The notes under the pieces are model-generated. The model was given only the letters and a program-made list of their open reading frames with translations. It made no database searches and was not told where the DNA came from. The position numbers were made by a program, and so were the translations under genes. Shown piece by piece: positions 19,646 through 28,100 of a DNA stretch of 64,000 nucleotides. Source of the stretch: Streptomyces broussonetiae (lineage in GTDB: Bacteria; Actinomycetota; Actinomycetes; Streptomycetales; Streptomycetaceae); assembly GCF_009796285.1 (NCBI RefSeq), contig NZ_CP047020.1:3162001-3226000 (forward strand), given 5' to 3'. How positions within the stretch are numbered: position 1 is the first letter of the stretch; the number at the start of each line of letters is the position of its first letter.

Positions 19646-20317
19646 ATGACCGGCTCGCAGGTCTGGGACGACGTCGACGACTACTTCATCCACCATCTCG
19701 CGCCCGACGACGAGGCGCTCCAGGCGGCCCAGCGGGAGAACGAGGCCGCCGGGCTGCCGAACATCGCCGTAACGGCCGCACAGGGCAAGTTCCTTCAGCT
19801 GCTCGCACAGGTGCAGGGTGCGCGCAACGTCCTCGAGATCGGCACGCTCGGCGGATACAGCACGATCTGGCTGGCCCGGGCGCTGCCCGAGGACGGCCGG
19901 CTGATCTCGCTGGAGTACAGCGCCAGGCACGCCGAGGTGGCCGTACGGAACATCGCCCGGGCGGGCCTGGACCGGATCGCGGAGGTGCGGGTCGGTCCGG
20001 CCCTGGAGTCGCTGCCCAAGCTCGCCGACGAGAACCCGGCCCCCTTCGACCTGGTCTTCATCGACGCCGACAAGGCCAACAACCCGCACTACGTGGAGTG
20101 GGCGCTGAGGCTCACCCGCGCGGGCAGCGTGATCGTCCTGGACAACGTGGTGCGCGGCGGCCGGGTCGTGGACGCCGACAGCACCGAGCCGGACATCGTG
20201 GGCACCCGCGCCGCGATCGAGCTGATCGCCACCCACCCGAGGCTCGACGGCACGGCGCTGCAGACGGTCGGCAGCAAGGGCTACGACGGGTTCGCCCTGG
20301 CCCGGGTGCTGGCCTGA
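19646..20317 (+). CDS. Class I SAM-dependent O-methyltransferase (CCoAOMT-like)
   Basis: The 223-residue protein has SAM motif I at VLEIGTLGGYSTIWLARAL, an acidic motif II (LISLEYSARHAEVA), and the metal-linked FIDADKANNPHYVEW plus VLDNVVRGG motifs of the cation-dependent caffeoyl-CoA/catechol O-methyltransferase family. It is full length for the family. The acceptor substrate is unknown and neighbours do not help. ATG follows GAAAGGCAG. It ends convergently with the FHA gene. Confidence 0.9.
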   Translation: MTGSQVWDDVDDYFIHHLAPDDEALQAAQRENEAAGLPNIAVTAAQGKFLQLLAQVQGARNVLEIGTLGGYSTIWLARALPEDGRLISLEYSARHAEVAVRNIARAGLDRIAEVRVGPALESLPKLADENPAPFDLVFIDADKANNPHYVEWALRLTRAGSVIVLDNVVRGGRVVDADSTEPDIVGTRAAIELIATHPRLDGTALQTVGSKGYDGFALARVLA

Positions 20318-20344
20318 GCCGGATCCGGCACCGCTGTGCGGCTC
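20316..20344. terminator. Weak bidirectional hairpin between convergent genes
   Basis: Arms GAGCCG (20316-20321) and CGGCTC (20339-20344) span the 25-bp gap and both stop codons of the convergent methyltransferase and FHA genes. Short stem; tentative. Confidence 0.35.
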
Positions 20345-20735
20345 ATACCTCGTGGTAGAAGCCGATGTTGACGCTGCGCGGCGCGGTGCGGTCCTGGACG
20401 ATGATCTCGCCGGACCCGCCGCGTGGCAGCCGCATCGTCGCGCCGTAGCCGAGGGGACCGCTGAACTCCCCCGACGTCAGGCGCACTTCGGAGGACGGCT
20501 CGACCTGGGAGCCGCGCAACCAGGTCAACTGCCAGACGCCGTCCGGTCCGCACTTCAGCTCCAGGTGGACCCGGGAGACGAACAGCCAGTCCTCCGGGGT
20601 GACCAGCCGGCACACGGATGCGTCCCGGCCGACCCGGAGCACGGCGCCCGGCTCGCTGGGCGCATCGGCCATCGTCATACCGGCCGTGACACCCGAGTCG
20701 GCCCCGGAGACGGTGGCCATGGTGAGTTCGAGCAC
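20343..20735 (-). CDS. FHA-domain protein
   Basis: The 130-residue protein is nearly all one forkhead-associated domain: VLRVGRDASVCRL, then LFVSRVHLELKCGPDGVWQLTWL, containing the conserved GR and SxxH phosphothreonine-binding motifs. It should bind pThr peptides made by Ser/Thr kinases. No membrane helix is present. GTG at 20735 was chosen because AGGGGGAA lies just upstream; the ORF remains open far beyond it only as a shadow frame. The partner kinase is not in this window. Confidence 0.82.
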   Translation of the reverse strand: MLELTMATVSGADSGVTAGMTMADAPSEPGAVLRVGRDASVCRLVTPEDWLFVSRVHLELKCGPDGVWQLTWLRGSQVEPSSEVRLTSGEFSGPLGYGATMRLPRGGSGEIIVQDRTAPRSVNIGFYHEV

Positions 20736-20843
20736 GCGCGTTCCCCCTGTGACGTCCTTGTACGTCCTTGCACGGCGGCCGGATCGGCCTGCCGCGCCGC
20801 ATGATAAAACGCCCGCCCGGGTGCCGTCCGGCACAATGGAGTC

Positions 20844-21293
20844 ATGACCGAGCGAAAGCCACCGGGTGTGCCGTTCGACTCGTGGGTGGACAAGCAGATC
20901 CGTGACGCGCAGGGGCGCGGTGAGTTCGAGCGACTGCCGGGGGCGGGCGAGCCGCTGCCCACCGAGGTCGACTCCACGTACGACGAACTGTGGTGGATCA
21001 AGCGGAAGATGGCGCGCGAGGGCCTGTCCGTCCTGCCGCCCGCGCTCGCGCTGCGCAGGGAGGCCGAGGACGCGCTCGAGGCGGCCTACGCGGCCCCCTC
21101 CGAGCGCATCGCCCGCAGGATCGTCGAGGACGTCAACGTCAAGATCAAGGACATGATGTTCAAGCCCCCGCCCGGTCCCCCGCTGGGCAGGAAGCCCTAC
21201 GACGTCGAGGAGGTCGTACAGGAGTGGCGGCGGCGCAGGGCCCAGCCCCTCAGAGATGCAGAAGACGGTCGGCCAGCTCCTGGTAGTCCCTGA
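20844..21293 (+). CDS. DUF1992 (DnaJ homologue C28-like) protein
   Basis: The 149-residue protein has the DUF1992 hallmark VDKQIRDAQGRGEFERLPGAGEPL followed by DELWWIKRKMAREGL. This family has a DnaJ-C28-like conserved region without a J-domain; its function is unclear. Its last 44 bp overlap the 3' end of the convergent downstream gene, so both C-termini are read from the same DNA. Confidence 0.85.
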   Translation: MTERKPPGVPFDSWVDKQIRDAQGRGEFERLPGAGEPLPTEVDSTYDELWWIKRKMAREGLSVLPPALALRREAEDALEAAYAAPSERIARRIVEDVNVKIKDMMFKPPPGPPLGRKPYDVEEVVQEWRRRRAQPLRDAEDGRPAPGSP

Positions 21294-22059
21294 GGGCCAG
21301 TCTGAGCTGCTCGGTGCCGGTCTGCGTGCCCGGCCCGCGGTCCCCGCAGGCCTCCCAGGAGCGGCGCAGCGTACGCCGCCGCCCCGCCACGGCCTCGTCG
21401 CACCGCCCCACGATCTCCTCCAGCGCGCGGTCGGCCGCCTCGACGGCCCGGCGGGGCTCCGCCGCGAACCCGGCGGCCAGCTCCTGCATCCGCCGCTCCC
21501 AGCGGTCGGTCTCGTCGTGGGACAGGAGAGGCGCGCCGGCGGCGGGGGCGGCGCCGGCCGCCGGGCCGCCCGGCGCTGTCGGCCAGGCGTCCGGGTCCGG
21601 GGACTCGCTGCCGTGTGCCTCGCGTGTGCTCGCCTCACCGGAGGAGGGGACCCCCAGCCCGTCCTCCGGCATCGGGCTCTCGTCCGGCGTCCGGGCCCGG
21701 TACGGGGTCACGCGCTCGGCCGGCATCCCGCGCCCGCCGGACATCCGGCCCTCGCCCCGCTTCCCGGTGCCCGCCGGTCCCGGAGGGTGCAGGGGTGCGT
21801 CGCGCGGGGTGCGGTCGTCCGCCGTCAGACCCTCACGGCCCGGGCCGGTCGAACCGGGGAGGCGGGATGCGGCCCTCGCCGGGGAGGGCGGGGGTGACGG
21901 TGGGGGCGGGGGTCCGCCGGGAAGCCGGTCCTCCGGCCGGGCAACCCTCGGTGCGCGGTAGCCCGCAGGGGCGTCCTCAGGAGTCCGCTCCTCGTCCGGT
22001 CGCGGGGCGAACCGGCCGGCCCGGCGCTCGTCGCCGGAGCCGCTCGTCCTGTCCGACAT
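21250..22059 (-). CDS. Proline-rich hypothetical protein with helical C-terminal domain
   Basis: The 269-residue protein has an N-terminal ~165 residues that are disordered and rich in Pro, Gly, Arg and Ala (including a PPPPPSPPPSP run). The C-terminal ~95 residues form a helical, Glu/Arg-rich domain (DETDRWERRMQELAAGF, then LRLALRDYQELADRLLHL). I recognise no named family. ATG at 22059 follows GGGAG; a second in-frame ATG lies 27 bp further upstream without a site. It overlaps the convergent DUF1992 gene by 44 bp. Confidence 0.7.
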   Translation of the reverse strand: MSDRTSGSGDERRAGRFAPRPDEERTPEDAPAGYRAPRVARPEDRLPGGPPPPPSPPPSPARAASRLPGSTGPGREGLTADDRTPRDAPLHPPGPAGTGKRGEGRMSGGRGMPAERVTPYRARTPDESPMPEDGLGVPSSGEASTREAHGSESPDPDAWPTAPGGPAAGAAPAAGAPLLSHDETDRWERRMQELAAGFAAEPRRAVEAADRALEEIVGRCDEAVAGRRRTLRRSWEACGDRGPGTQTGTEQLRLALRDYQELADRLLHL

Positions 22060-22291
22060 GATGCTCAACTCCCTTCCGGATGGCACCTGTTGAAGACCCG
22101 CGGGGCATGGGAACCGGCCCTGGTCACCGGGTCGCTCGCCCGGGCGTGGGCGACCCGGTGCACCTGACGGCAGCCATCGACGTGGTCGGCCTCGGTCACC
22201 GCCTGTCGCGGCGAGTCGGCGCAGTGCGCCGGTACGGCCGTCCGGCGGGCCTCGTACTGTTCCTGCCCGGCCGGGTCGAGCGGCCTCTCGC

Positions 22292-22420
22292 TCAGCTCCC
22301 CGTGGCGTTCGACGCGGAGGACCGGAGAGGGGCCGCGGCCACGATCCCGACCACGGCCACGGCCACGGCCATCACGATCATGCTGATGGACAGGGCACCC
22401 TCCGATCGGACCGGCCGCAC
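22292..22420 (-). CDS. Possible 42-residue single-TM small protein
   Basis: A GTG ORF inside the otherwise gene-free gap 22060-22538. It has a strong ribosome site (GGAGGGGGA, 9 nt before GTG 22420) and encodes a charged N-terminus (MRPVRSEGALSIS), a hydrophobic helix (MIVMAVAVAVVGIVAAA) and a short polar tail. It was too short for routine ORF calling. The repeated GCCGTG codons could also be chance low-complexity sequence. No other feature was seen in the gap. Confidence 0.4.
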   Translation of the reverse strand: MRPVRSEGALSISMIVMAVAVAVVGIVAAAPLRSSASNATGS

Positions 22421-22538
22421 CGGCCGGCTCCCCCTCCGGGTGACCAGGAAGGGGAGCCGCAAACGGCGGCCGGTACGCGAACCGGCGCGGCGGAGAAACC
22501 GAGCGGCGGGCGCGCCCGCGACCGCTCACAATGCCCCC

Positions 22539-23048
22539 ATGACGTGGACCATCGCCCCGGAACCGTACGACTGCCCGGCCGCCGCGACACTGTGGCGGGC
22601 GTACTACACCGAGGTCAGTGACCGCTGGTACCTGCTGCACGAGGGCCGTCGCACGGATCCCGACGAGCTGGAGCGGGCGATCGCGGCCGGCACCGGGTCC
22701 GAACTCGCCCCGCCGACCGGTCGGTTGCTGATCGGGCGGTACGGCGACAAGCCGGGCGGTTCGGCGGGTGTACGGCTCCTCGACCCGCAGACCGCCGAGC
22801 TGACCCGGGTGTTCGTGTACGAGCACCTGCGCGGCAGGGGCGGTGCCCCGCTGCTCGTGGCCGCCGCCGAGGAGGCCGCCCGCACCCTGGGTGCCCGGCG
22901 GATCGTCCTGGACACCCGCGGCGACCTGGTCGAGGCCCGCGCCCTGTACGCCCGCCTCGGCTACACCGAGACCGGGCCGCACAACGACGCCCGCTACGCC
23001 GAGCACTGGTTCCGCAAGGAGCTGATGCCGCGGCGGGCGGTCACCTGA
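22539..23048 (+). CDS. GNAT-family N-acetyltransferase
   Basis: The 169-residue protein has a GNAT fold with the acetyl-CoA motif A at VFVYEHLRGRGGAPLLVAAAEEAART (R-G-R-G-G-A) and the motif-B segment ALYARLGYTETG. The substrate is unknown. ATG 22539 was chosen because conserved family sequence begins there; the ORF is open 150 codons upstream but that part reads as shadow sequence of the reverse strand. Its stop overlaps the convergent MFS gene end by 8 bp. Confidence 0.85.
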   Translation: MTWTIAPEPYDCPAAATLWRAYYTEVSDRWYLLHEGRRTDPDELERAIAAGTGSELAPPTGRLLIGRYGDKPGGSAGVRLLDPQTAELTRVFVYEHLRGRGGAPLLVAAAEEAARTLGARRIVLDTRGDLVEARALYARLGYTETGPHNDARYAEHWFRKELMPRRAVT

Positions 23049-25080
23049 CACCGGCGGCCGCCCCGTCGCGCGGCTGCTCGCGCTCGGAGCCGCACATCTG
23101 CCCGGTGAGTTCCTTCACCAGTTGCGTCAGGTCGGTCGAGCGGCCCGGCTGCCACCAGTCGCCGAGGAGTTCGACCAGGGACTCCTCGCGGGCCGCCGCG
23201 AGCCGTTCGGCGGCCTCGCGGCCGGAGTCGGTCAGGTACAGGTCCAGTCCCTCGCGTCGGGCGAGGCGCCGTTCCTCGATCTGGCGCTCGGCGGCGAGGA
23301 CGACCTCCAGCGGGACCTGGCCGCGCTCGGCGAGCACGCCCGGCTCGACCGAGCCGTACCTGCGGATGCGCAGCAGCAGCCAACCGGCGGCGGGCAGCAG
23401 GTCGTAGCCGGCCCGTTCGGTGATCTTCCGGTAGATCTCCCGGCGGCCCTCGCGGGTGCCGAGCGCCGACAGGGCGCGGCAGCACTCGTCGTAGGAGGAA
23501 CGCTCGACCGGGTTCGGCGGGATGGTCTCGGAGGCGTCCGGCGCGGTGACCGAGCCGCGCAGCCGGTCCTCCTTGAGGAACCAGGCCAGCAGGAAGCCGA
23601 GGAGCGCGACCGGGGCGGCGTAGAGGAAGACGTCGGTGATGGCGGAGGCGTACGCGTGCAGGGCCGCGGGACGCAGCACGGGCGGCAGGGCGGCGATGCC
23701 GCGCGGGTCGGACTTGAGGGCGTCGGCGCTGGCCCCTGGCGGCAGGCTCACGCCCCGGAAGGCGGCGGTGAGCTTGTCGCCGAGGCGGCCGGCGAAGACC
23801 GTGCCGAAGATGGCCACGCCGAAGGAGGCGCCGATGGAGCGGAAGAAGGTCGCGCCGGAGGTGGCCACGCCCAGGTCCTCGTACGACACGGCGTTCTGCA
23901 CGATGAGGATCAGCACCTGCATGACCAGGCCGAGACCGAGGCCGAAGACGAAGAAGTAGACGCTCATCACGGCGGTCGAACTGTGCTCGGTGAGCCGGTG
24001 CAGCAGGAGCAGGCCGATGCCGGTGACGGCGGTTCCGGTGACCGGGAACACCTTCCAGCGGCCGGTGCGGCTGACGATCTGGCCGGAGGCCGTGGACGAC
24101 AGCAGCAGGCCGAACACCATCGGCAGCATGTGCACCCCGGACATGGTCGGCGAGACGCCGTGCACGACCTGGAGGAAGGTCGGCAGATAGGTCATCGCAC
24201 CGAACATGGCGAAGCCGACGATGAAGCTGATCACGGCGGCGAGCGTGAAGGTGCGGATGCCGAACAGCTTCAGCGGCAGGACGGGTTCGGCGGCCCGCCG
24301 CTCGGCGGCCACGAACGCGACGGCGAGCAGCACGCCCAGCACCGCGAGCCCGATGATCTGCGCCGAGCCCCAGGCCCAGGTCGTACCGCCGAGGGAGGCG
24401 ACGAGGACCAGGCAGGTGGCGACGGCGGCGATCAGGAAGGTGCCGAGGTAGTCGATGACATGGCGGGCGCTGCGGCGCGGGATGCGCAGGGCGGTGGCGA
24501 TCACGGCGAGCGCGACGATGCCGACGGGGAGGTTGATGTAGAACACCCAGCGCCAGCTGAGCTGCTCGGTGAACAGCCCGCCGAGCAGCGGCCCGAGCAC
24601 GCTCGTCGCCCCGAACACGGCCCCGAACAGCCCCTGGTAGCGGCCGCGTTCACGTGGCGGCACGAGGTCGCCGACGATCGCCATCGACAGCACCATCAGC
24701 CCGCCGCCGCCCAGGCCCTGCAGTGCGCGGAACCCGATCAGCTCCGGCATGTTCTGTGCCATGCCGCACAGCGCCGAGCCGATGAGGAAGATCACGATGG
24801 CCGTCTGGAACAGCCGTTTCCGGCCGTACTGGTCGCCGAGCTTGCCCCACAGCGGGGTCGCCGCGGTCGAGGCCAGCAGATAGGCGGTGACCACCCACGA
24901 CAGATGCTCGAGCCCGCCGAGGTCACTGACGATCGTGGGCAGCGCGGTCGACACGATGGTCTGGTCGAGCGCGGCGAGCAGCAGTCCGAGGAGCAGGGCG
25001 CCGATCGAGACGAACACGCTGCCGGCGACGTGCTCGCCGGTGTTCACGTCCTTCGCCGCGCCGTGTGTGTCCAGGGCCAT
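23041..25080 (-). CDS. 14-TM drug-efflux MFS transporter with C-terminal winged-helix-like domain
   Basis: The 679-residue protein is of the DHA2 (EmrB/QacA) type: ALDQTIVSTALPTIVSDLGG in TM1, GKLGDQYGRKR (motif A), and motif C-like GPLLGGLFTEQLSWRWVFYINLPVG. The extra C-terminal ~150 residues are cytosolic, with ERAGYDLLPAAGWLLLRIRRYGSVEPGVLAE and LARREGLDLYLTDSGREAAERLAAARE, which read like a MarR-type winged helix. ATG 25080 has GGGAGG just upstream. It is divergent from the PG-binding gene. Drug specificity is unknown. Confidence 0.85.
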   Translation of the reverse strand: MALDTHGAAKDVNTGEHVAGSVFVSIGALLLGLLLAALDQTIVSTALPTIVSDLGGLEHLSWVVTAYLLASTAATPLWGKLGDQYGRKRLFQTAIVIFLIGSALCGMAQNMPELIGFRALQGLGGGGLMVLSMAIVGDLVPPRERGRYQGLFGAVFGATSVLGPLLGGLFTEQLSWRWVFYINLPVGIVALAVIATALRIPRRSARHVIDYLGTFLIAAVATCLVLVASLGGTTWAWGSAQIIGLAVLGVLLAVAFVAAERRAAEPVLPLKLFGIRTFTLAAVISFIVGFAMFGAMTYLPTFLQVVHGVSPTMSGVHMLPMVFGLLLSSTASGQIVSRTGRWKVFPVTGTAVTGIGLLLLHRLTEHSSTAVMSVYFFVFGLGLGLVMQVLILIVQNAVSYEDLGVATSGATFFRSIGASFGVAIFGTVFAGRLGDKLTAAFRGVSLPPGASADALKSDPRGIAALPPVLRPAALHAYASAITDVFLYAAPVALLGFLLAWFLKEDRLRGSVTAPDASETIPPNPVERSSYDECCRALSALGTREGRREIYRKITERAGYDLLPAAGWLLLRIRRYGSVEPGVLAERGQVPLEVVLAAERQIEERRLARREGLDLYLTDSGREAAERLAAAREESLVELLGDWWQPGRSTDLTQLVKELTGQMCGSEREQPRDGAAAGVR

Positions 25081-25224
25081 GAAGACCTCCCGGGAGGGCT
25101 CGGAGTGCACCTTCTCCATCGTCGCCGGTGTGACCGGTTGTGGCCCGTCGAGTCCCGCGTTTCCGGCTTCGGATGCGGAGAAGTTGCGCATAGTCTCTGA
25201 AGTTCGTGAGGGGAGGACGAACGC

Positions 25225-26193
25225 GTGAGTGAATCCGAGGGCCCCGAGGGCCATACCTGCCCCGAGTGCGGGGCGCCGAGAGGACCGGACCGTAGCCCGT
25301 CCTGCGACTGCACCGCGCGGGCGGCCGAGGCCCTGCGCGAGACGCGTACGGCGGAGGCGGCAGCGGCGGGGGACTTCGATCCGCTGCGGATACGGCCTTA
25401 CGTCGAGGTCAGCGACGTCAGCGACGTCAGCGAGGCCGACGGGGTTCGGGAGACCGGGGTGGTGCGGCCCGTCGAGGCCACGCTGCCGCTGCGCGCGGTA
25501 CCGGGGCCGGACACGGCGGACCTGGGGCTGTTCGAGGACGGGGAGACGGACGCGGCAGGTGAGACCGGCTGGGCGGACGGTGCCGGGCCGCGCCGTCGGC
25601 GGTCCGGTCGCAGGGTGGTGCTGTCCGTCGTGGGCGCGGGCGCCGTGGTCGCGGCGGCGGCCGGGTTCGTGAGCGGGTTATTCTCGTACGACGTGCCGTC
25701 CCGTGACGGTGCCGCCCAGGAGGTCAGGCAGAGCGTCCCGGACGTGACCACGTCGGCCCCGGCGTCCCCGACGGCGCCGAACTCCTCCGGCGCGGTGTCC
25801 CGTTCCCTGGTGCGCCCGCCCACGGCCGCGGCGAGCCCGAGCCCCTCGACCACGCCGTCCGCGTCGCCGACCCGCACGGCACCGTCCCCCAGCACGTCCG
25901 GCCCGGGCTCGGCCACGCCCTCCGCGACGGTCTCCTCCGCCGCCCCGCAGAAGACGCCCGCCACCGCCGAACCGGTCCTGCGGCGCGGCGACACGGGCCC
26001 CGAGGTCACCGAACTCCAGCAGCGACTGAGGCAGTTGAACCTCTACGACGACGAGATCAACGGTGTCTTCACCCGCCCCGTGCAGGACGCGGTACGCACG
26101 TACCAGCTCGCCCGGGGGATCATCGGCGACACGTACGGGGAGTACGGGCCGGCGACCCGCGCAAGCCTGGAGGCGGAGACGTCCCAGCCGTAG
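25225..26193 (+). CDS. Membrane-anchored peptidoglycan-binding protein with N-terminal Cys-rich motif
   Basis: The 322-residue protein has an N-terminal CPECGAPRGPDRSPSCDC zinc-ribbon-like motif, common in a Streptomyces family. An acidic region follows, including a short DVSDVSDVSE repeat from a 9-bp tandem DNA repeat. One TM helix (residues ~130-155), an extracellular Ser/Thr/Pro stalk and a PG_binding_1 domain (LRRGDTGPEVTELQQRLRQL, GPATRASLEA) complete it. It likely tethers the membrane to the wall. GTG 25225 follows GGGGAGGA. Confidence 0.85.
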   Translation: MSESEGPEGHTCPECGAPRGPDRSPSCDCTARAAEALRETRTAEAAAAGDFDPLRIRPYVEVSDVSDVSEADGVRETGVVRPVEATLPLRAVPGPDTADLGLFEDGETDAAGETGWADGAGPRRRRSGRRVVLSVVGAGAVVAAAAGFVSGLFSYDVPSRDGAAQEVRQSVPDVTTSAPASPTAPNSSGAVSRSLVRPPTAAASPSPSTTPSASPTRTAPSPSTSGPGSATPSATVSSAAPQKTPATAEPVLRRGDTGPEVTELQQRLRQLNLYDDEINGVFTRPVQDAVRTYQLARGIIGDTYGEYGPATRASLEAETSQP

Positions 26194-26222
26194 GGCCGGG
26201 CCGGGCGAGCACAGTCCGTCGG

Positions 26223-26241
26223 CGGGGCCCAAGAGGCCCCG
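26223..26241. terminator. Bidirectional hairpin terminator
   Basis: CGGGGCC, a 5-nt loop, then GGCCCCG: a perfect 7-bp stem between the convergent PG-binding and HAD genes. Confidence 0.65.
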
Positions 26242-26254
26242 GTACGGCGTCGCC

Positions 26255-26923
26255 TCAGTCGATGTGCAGCCGGATCGTCCCGTCGGCGGCGGCCTCGATC
26301 CGTACCCGCGTCAGGTCGGGCACCACCACGTCGGGAGCGTGCAGCCCGGCGCGGGGGCCGACGCCCACCACGGTCATGCCCGCGCTGCGCCCGGCGGCGA
26401 TACCGGCCCCGGAGTCCTCGAAGACCACGCAGTCGGCCGGGTCCACGCCCAGCTCGGCGGCGCCCTTGAGGAAGCCCTCGGGGTCGGGCTTGCTCGCGCC
26501 CACCGACTCGGCGGTGATCCGGACCTCCGGCAGCGGCAACCCGGCGGCGCACATACGGGCGGTGGACAGCGCGACGTCGGCGGAGGTCACCAGGGCGTGC
26601 GGGAGGCCGCGCAGGGAAGCCAGGAAGGCGCTCGCGCCGGGGATCTCCACCACTCCGTCGGTGTCGGCGGTCTCCTCGGCAAGCATGCGGGCGTTGTCCG
26701 CGAGGTTCTGCTCGACGGGCCGGTCGGGCAGCAGGACGGCCATGGAGGCGTGCCCCTCACGGCCGTGGACGACCTTCATCACCTCGCCCCCGTCCAGTCC
26801 GTGCCGCTCGGCCCAGCGCCGCCAGATGCGCTCGACCACGGCGTCCGAGTTGACGAGGGTGCCGTCCATGTCGAGCAGGAGGGCGCGGGCGGTCAGGACG
26901 GTGGGCGTGGCGGTGGCCGTCAT
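26255..26923 (-). CDS. HAD-superfamily sugar-phosphatase-like hydrolase
   Basis: The 222-residue HAD subfamily IA enzyme has motif I LLLDMDGTLVNSD (nucleophile and acid Asp), motif II VTSAD, motif III Lys in ASKPDPEGFLKGA and motif IV VFEDSGAGIAAG. The cap domain begins after VERIWRRWAERHG. The closest relatives by motif are YfbT/2-deoxyglucose-6-phosphate phosphatases, so a sugar phosphate is the likely substrate. ATG 26923 has GGAG 7 nt upstream. An in-frame extension upstream is Pro-rich and unsupported. Confidence 0.87.
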   Translation of the reverse strand: MTATATPTVLTARALLLDMDGTLVNSDAVVERIWRRWAERHGLDGGEVMKVVHGREGHASMAVLLPDRPVEQNLADNARMLAEETADTDGVVEIPGASAFLASLRGLPHALVTSADVALSTARMCAAGLPLPEVRITAESVGASKPDPEGFLKGAAELGVDPADCVVFEDSGAGIAAGRSAGMTVVGVGPRAGLHAPDVVVPDLTRVRIEAAADGTIRLHID

Positions 26924-27025
26924 CGGCAGCTCCAGGTACGACAGGTACGGCAGATACGAGAGGACGAACGGGGAGGGCCCCACGTCGGCAGGGACAGGCC
27001 CCGAGGGGCAGGGGACAAAGGAGCC

Positions 27026-27053
27026 CCGCCCGCCGGTCAGGGAAAACGGGCGG
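27026..27053 (-). terminator. Hairpin between GDT1 and HAD genes
   Basis: Arms CCGCCCG and CGGGCGG with a 14-nt loop, ~80 bp after the GDT1-family stop on the reverse strand. Moderate stem; the assignment as terminator is tentative. Confidence 0.4.
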
Positions 27054-27134
27054 AGGCCACTTTGTTCCTCCACGGTACAAAACAAGGGGCGGGTCCCGCC
27101 ACCGCATCCGGCGAGGGTTCACCCACCGTTCAGC

Positions 27135-27716
27135 TCAGCCCGCCACCGCTTCGTACAGACTCCACACACCGAGACCCAGCATCAGCAGTGCCGCGATCTG
27201 CGTGATCAGCCGCAGCGGCACCTTCTTCATCAGGGCCTTTCCGCCGACGATGCCGAGCCCGGCGACGGCCCACAGGCCGAGCGTCGCACCGAGGCCGACG
27301 GAGATCGGGTCGTTGTAGCGGGCGGCGAGGTTGGCGGTCATGATCTGGGTCAGGTCGCCGAACTCGGCGACGAGGATGAGCATGAAGCCCGTGCCGGCGA
27401 CCTTCCAGAAGGACTGGTCGGCGGGCCTCTTGATCTCCTCCTCGTCCTCGGCCTTCTGCAGCAGCAGCATGGCCGCGCCGCCCAGGAAGAGGACACCGGT
27501 GATGGCGTGCACGATCTGCTGCGGCAGCAGGGTCAGCACGCTGCCGGCCGCGACGGCCAGCACGACGTGCAGCAGGAAGGCGGCGGCGACGCCCGCGAAG
27601 ACGTAGCTCGCCCGGTAACGGGTGCCGAGGACGAGACCCGCGAGCGCGGTCTTGTCCGGCAGTTCGGCAAGGAAGATGACGCCGAAGACGAGCGCCGTCA
27701 CGGTAATGCTGATCAA
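27135..27716 (-). CDS. GDT1/UPF0016 (TMEM165) manganese exporter
   Basis: The 193-residue protein has six membrane segments in two homologous halves, each bearing the family motif E-x-G/P-D-[KR/L]-T: AELPDKTAL (residues 17-25) and AEFGDLTQI (117-125). These acidic residues bind the cation in the UPF0016/GDT1 family, whose bacterial members export Mn2+. A manganese riboswitch immediately upstream supports that role directly. The protein should protect cells from excess manganese. ATG start at the first residue of TM1; no longer alternative fits. Confidence 0.9.
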   Translation of the reverse strand: MISITVTALVFGVIFLAELPDKTALAGLVLGTRYRASYVFAGVAAAFLLHVVLAVAAGSVLTLLPQQIVHAITGVLFLGGAAMLLLQKAEDEEEIKRPADQSFWKVAGTGFMLILVAEFGDLTQIMTANLAARYNDPISVGLGATLGLWAVAGLGIVGGKALMKKVPLRLITQIAALLMLGLGVWSLYEAVAG

Positions 27717-27827
27717 GATTCCTCAATCGGTCGGGCCGCCCGGCCGAGAGTGCGGTACGTCACACGATGACACCTCGGCACGGCAGCGCGTTCGGCGCCC
27801 GTGCCGAGGGGGCACGGACGCGCACTG

Positions 27828-27942
27828 CTTGCCGAAGGTCTCGCTGGCGGACCTCGATGCGACTCGACGGTCCGCCTCCGGGCGCCGGCTCAGGCTCGCT
27901 GAGCAGTATGTCGACGGTCCGGCGAAGAGCTACTCCCCTTCT
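27828..27942 (-). promoter_or_regulatory. yybP-ykoY (Mn2+) riboswitch
   Basis: On the reverse strand the element opens with AAGGGGAGTAGCTCTTCGCC and ACCGTCGACATACT and closes with GCGAGACCTTCGGCAAGC. These are the two conserved ends of the yybP-ykoY manganese riboswitch (GGGGAGUAG; GAGACCUUnGGC). It sits ~110 nt before the GDT1 start. A CCGTGCC/GGCACGG hairpin at ~27800-27820 may be the expression platform. Mn2+ binding should switch the exporter on. Confidence 0.88.
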
Positions 27943-28100
27943 GCACCGCCCATGGTACGGGACGCGAAAGTGCCGCGGTACGCCTTGGCATGACATGGAC
28001 GCGTCATTAGCTTCTTACCGGGCGCTCACCTTCCGGCAACGCGCCCTCGCGGGCATTCCCTGACCCGCACCCAACGTCCCCACACCACACGGGAGTTCGC

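Noticed and set aside
22080..22538. Extended GNAT ORF beginning at 22080
   Set aside because: The first ~150 codons lack family similarity and are rich in Arg/Thr/Ala as expected from a shadow frame; the GNAT domain starts at 22539.
25397..25435. 9-bp tandem repeat (DVSDVSDVS) in the PG-binding gene
   Set aside because: Short in-frame low-complexity stretch in a linker; not a structured repeat array or CRISPR.
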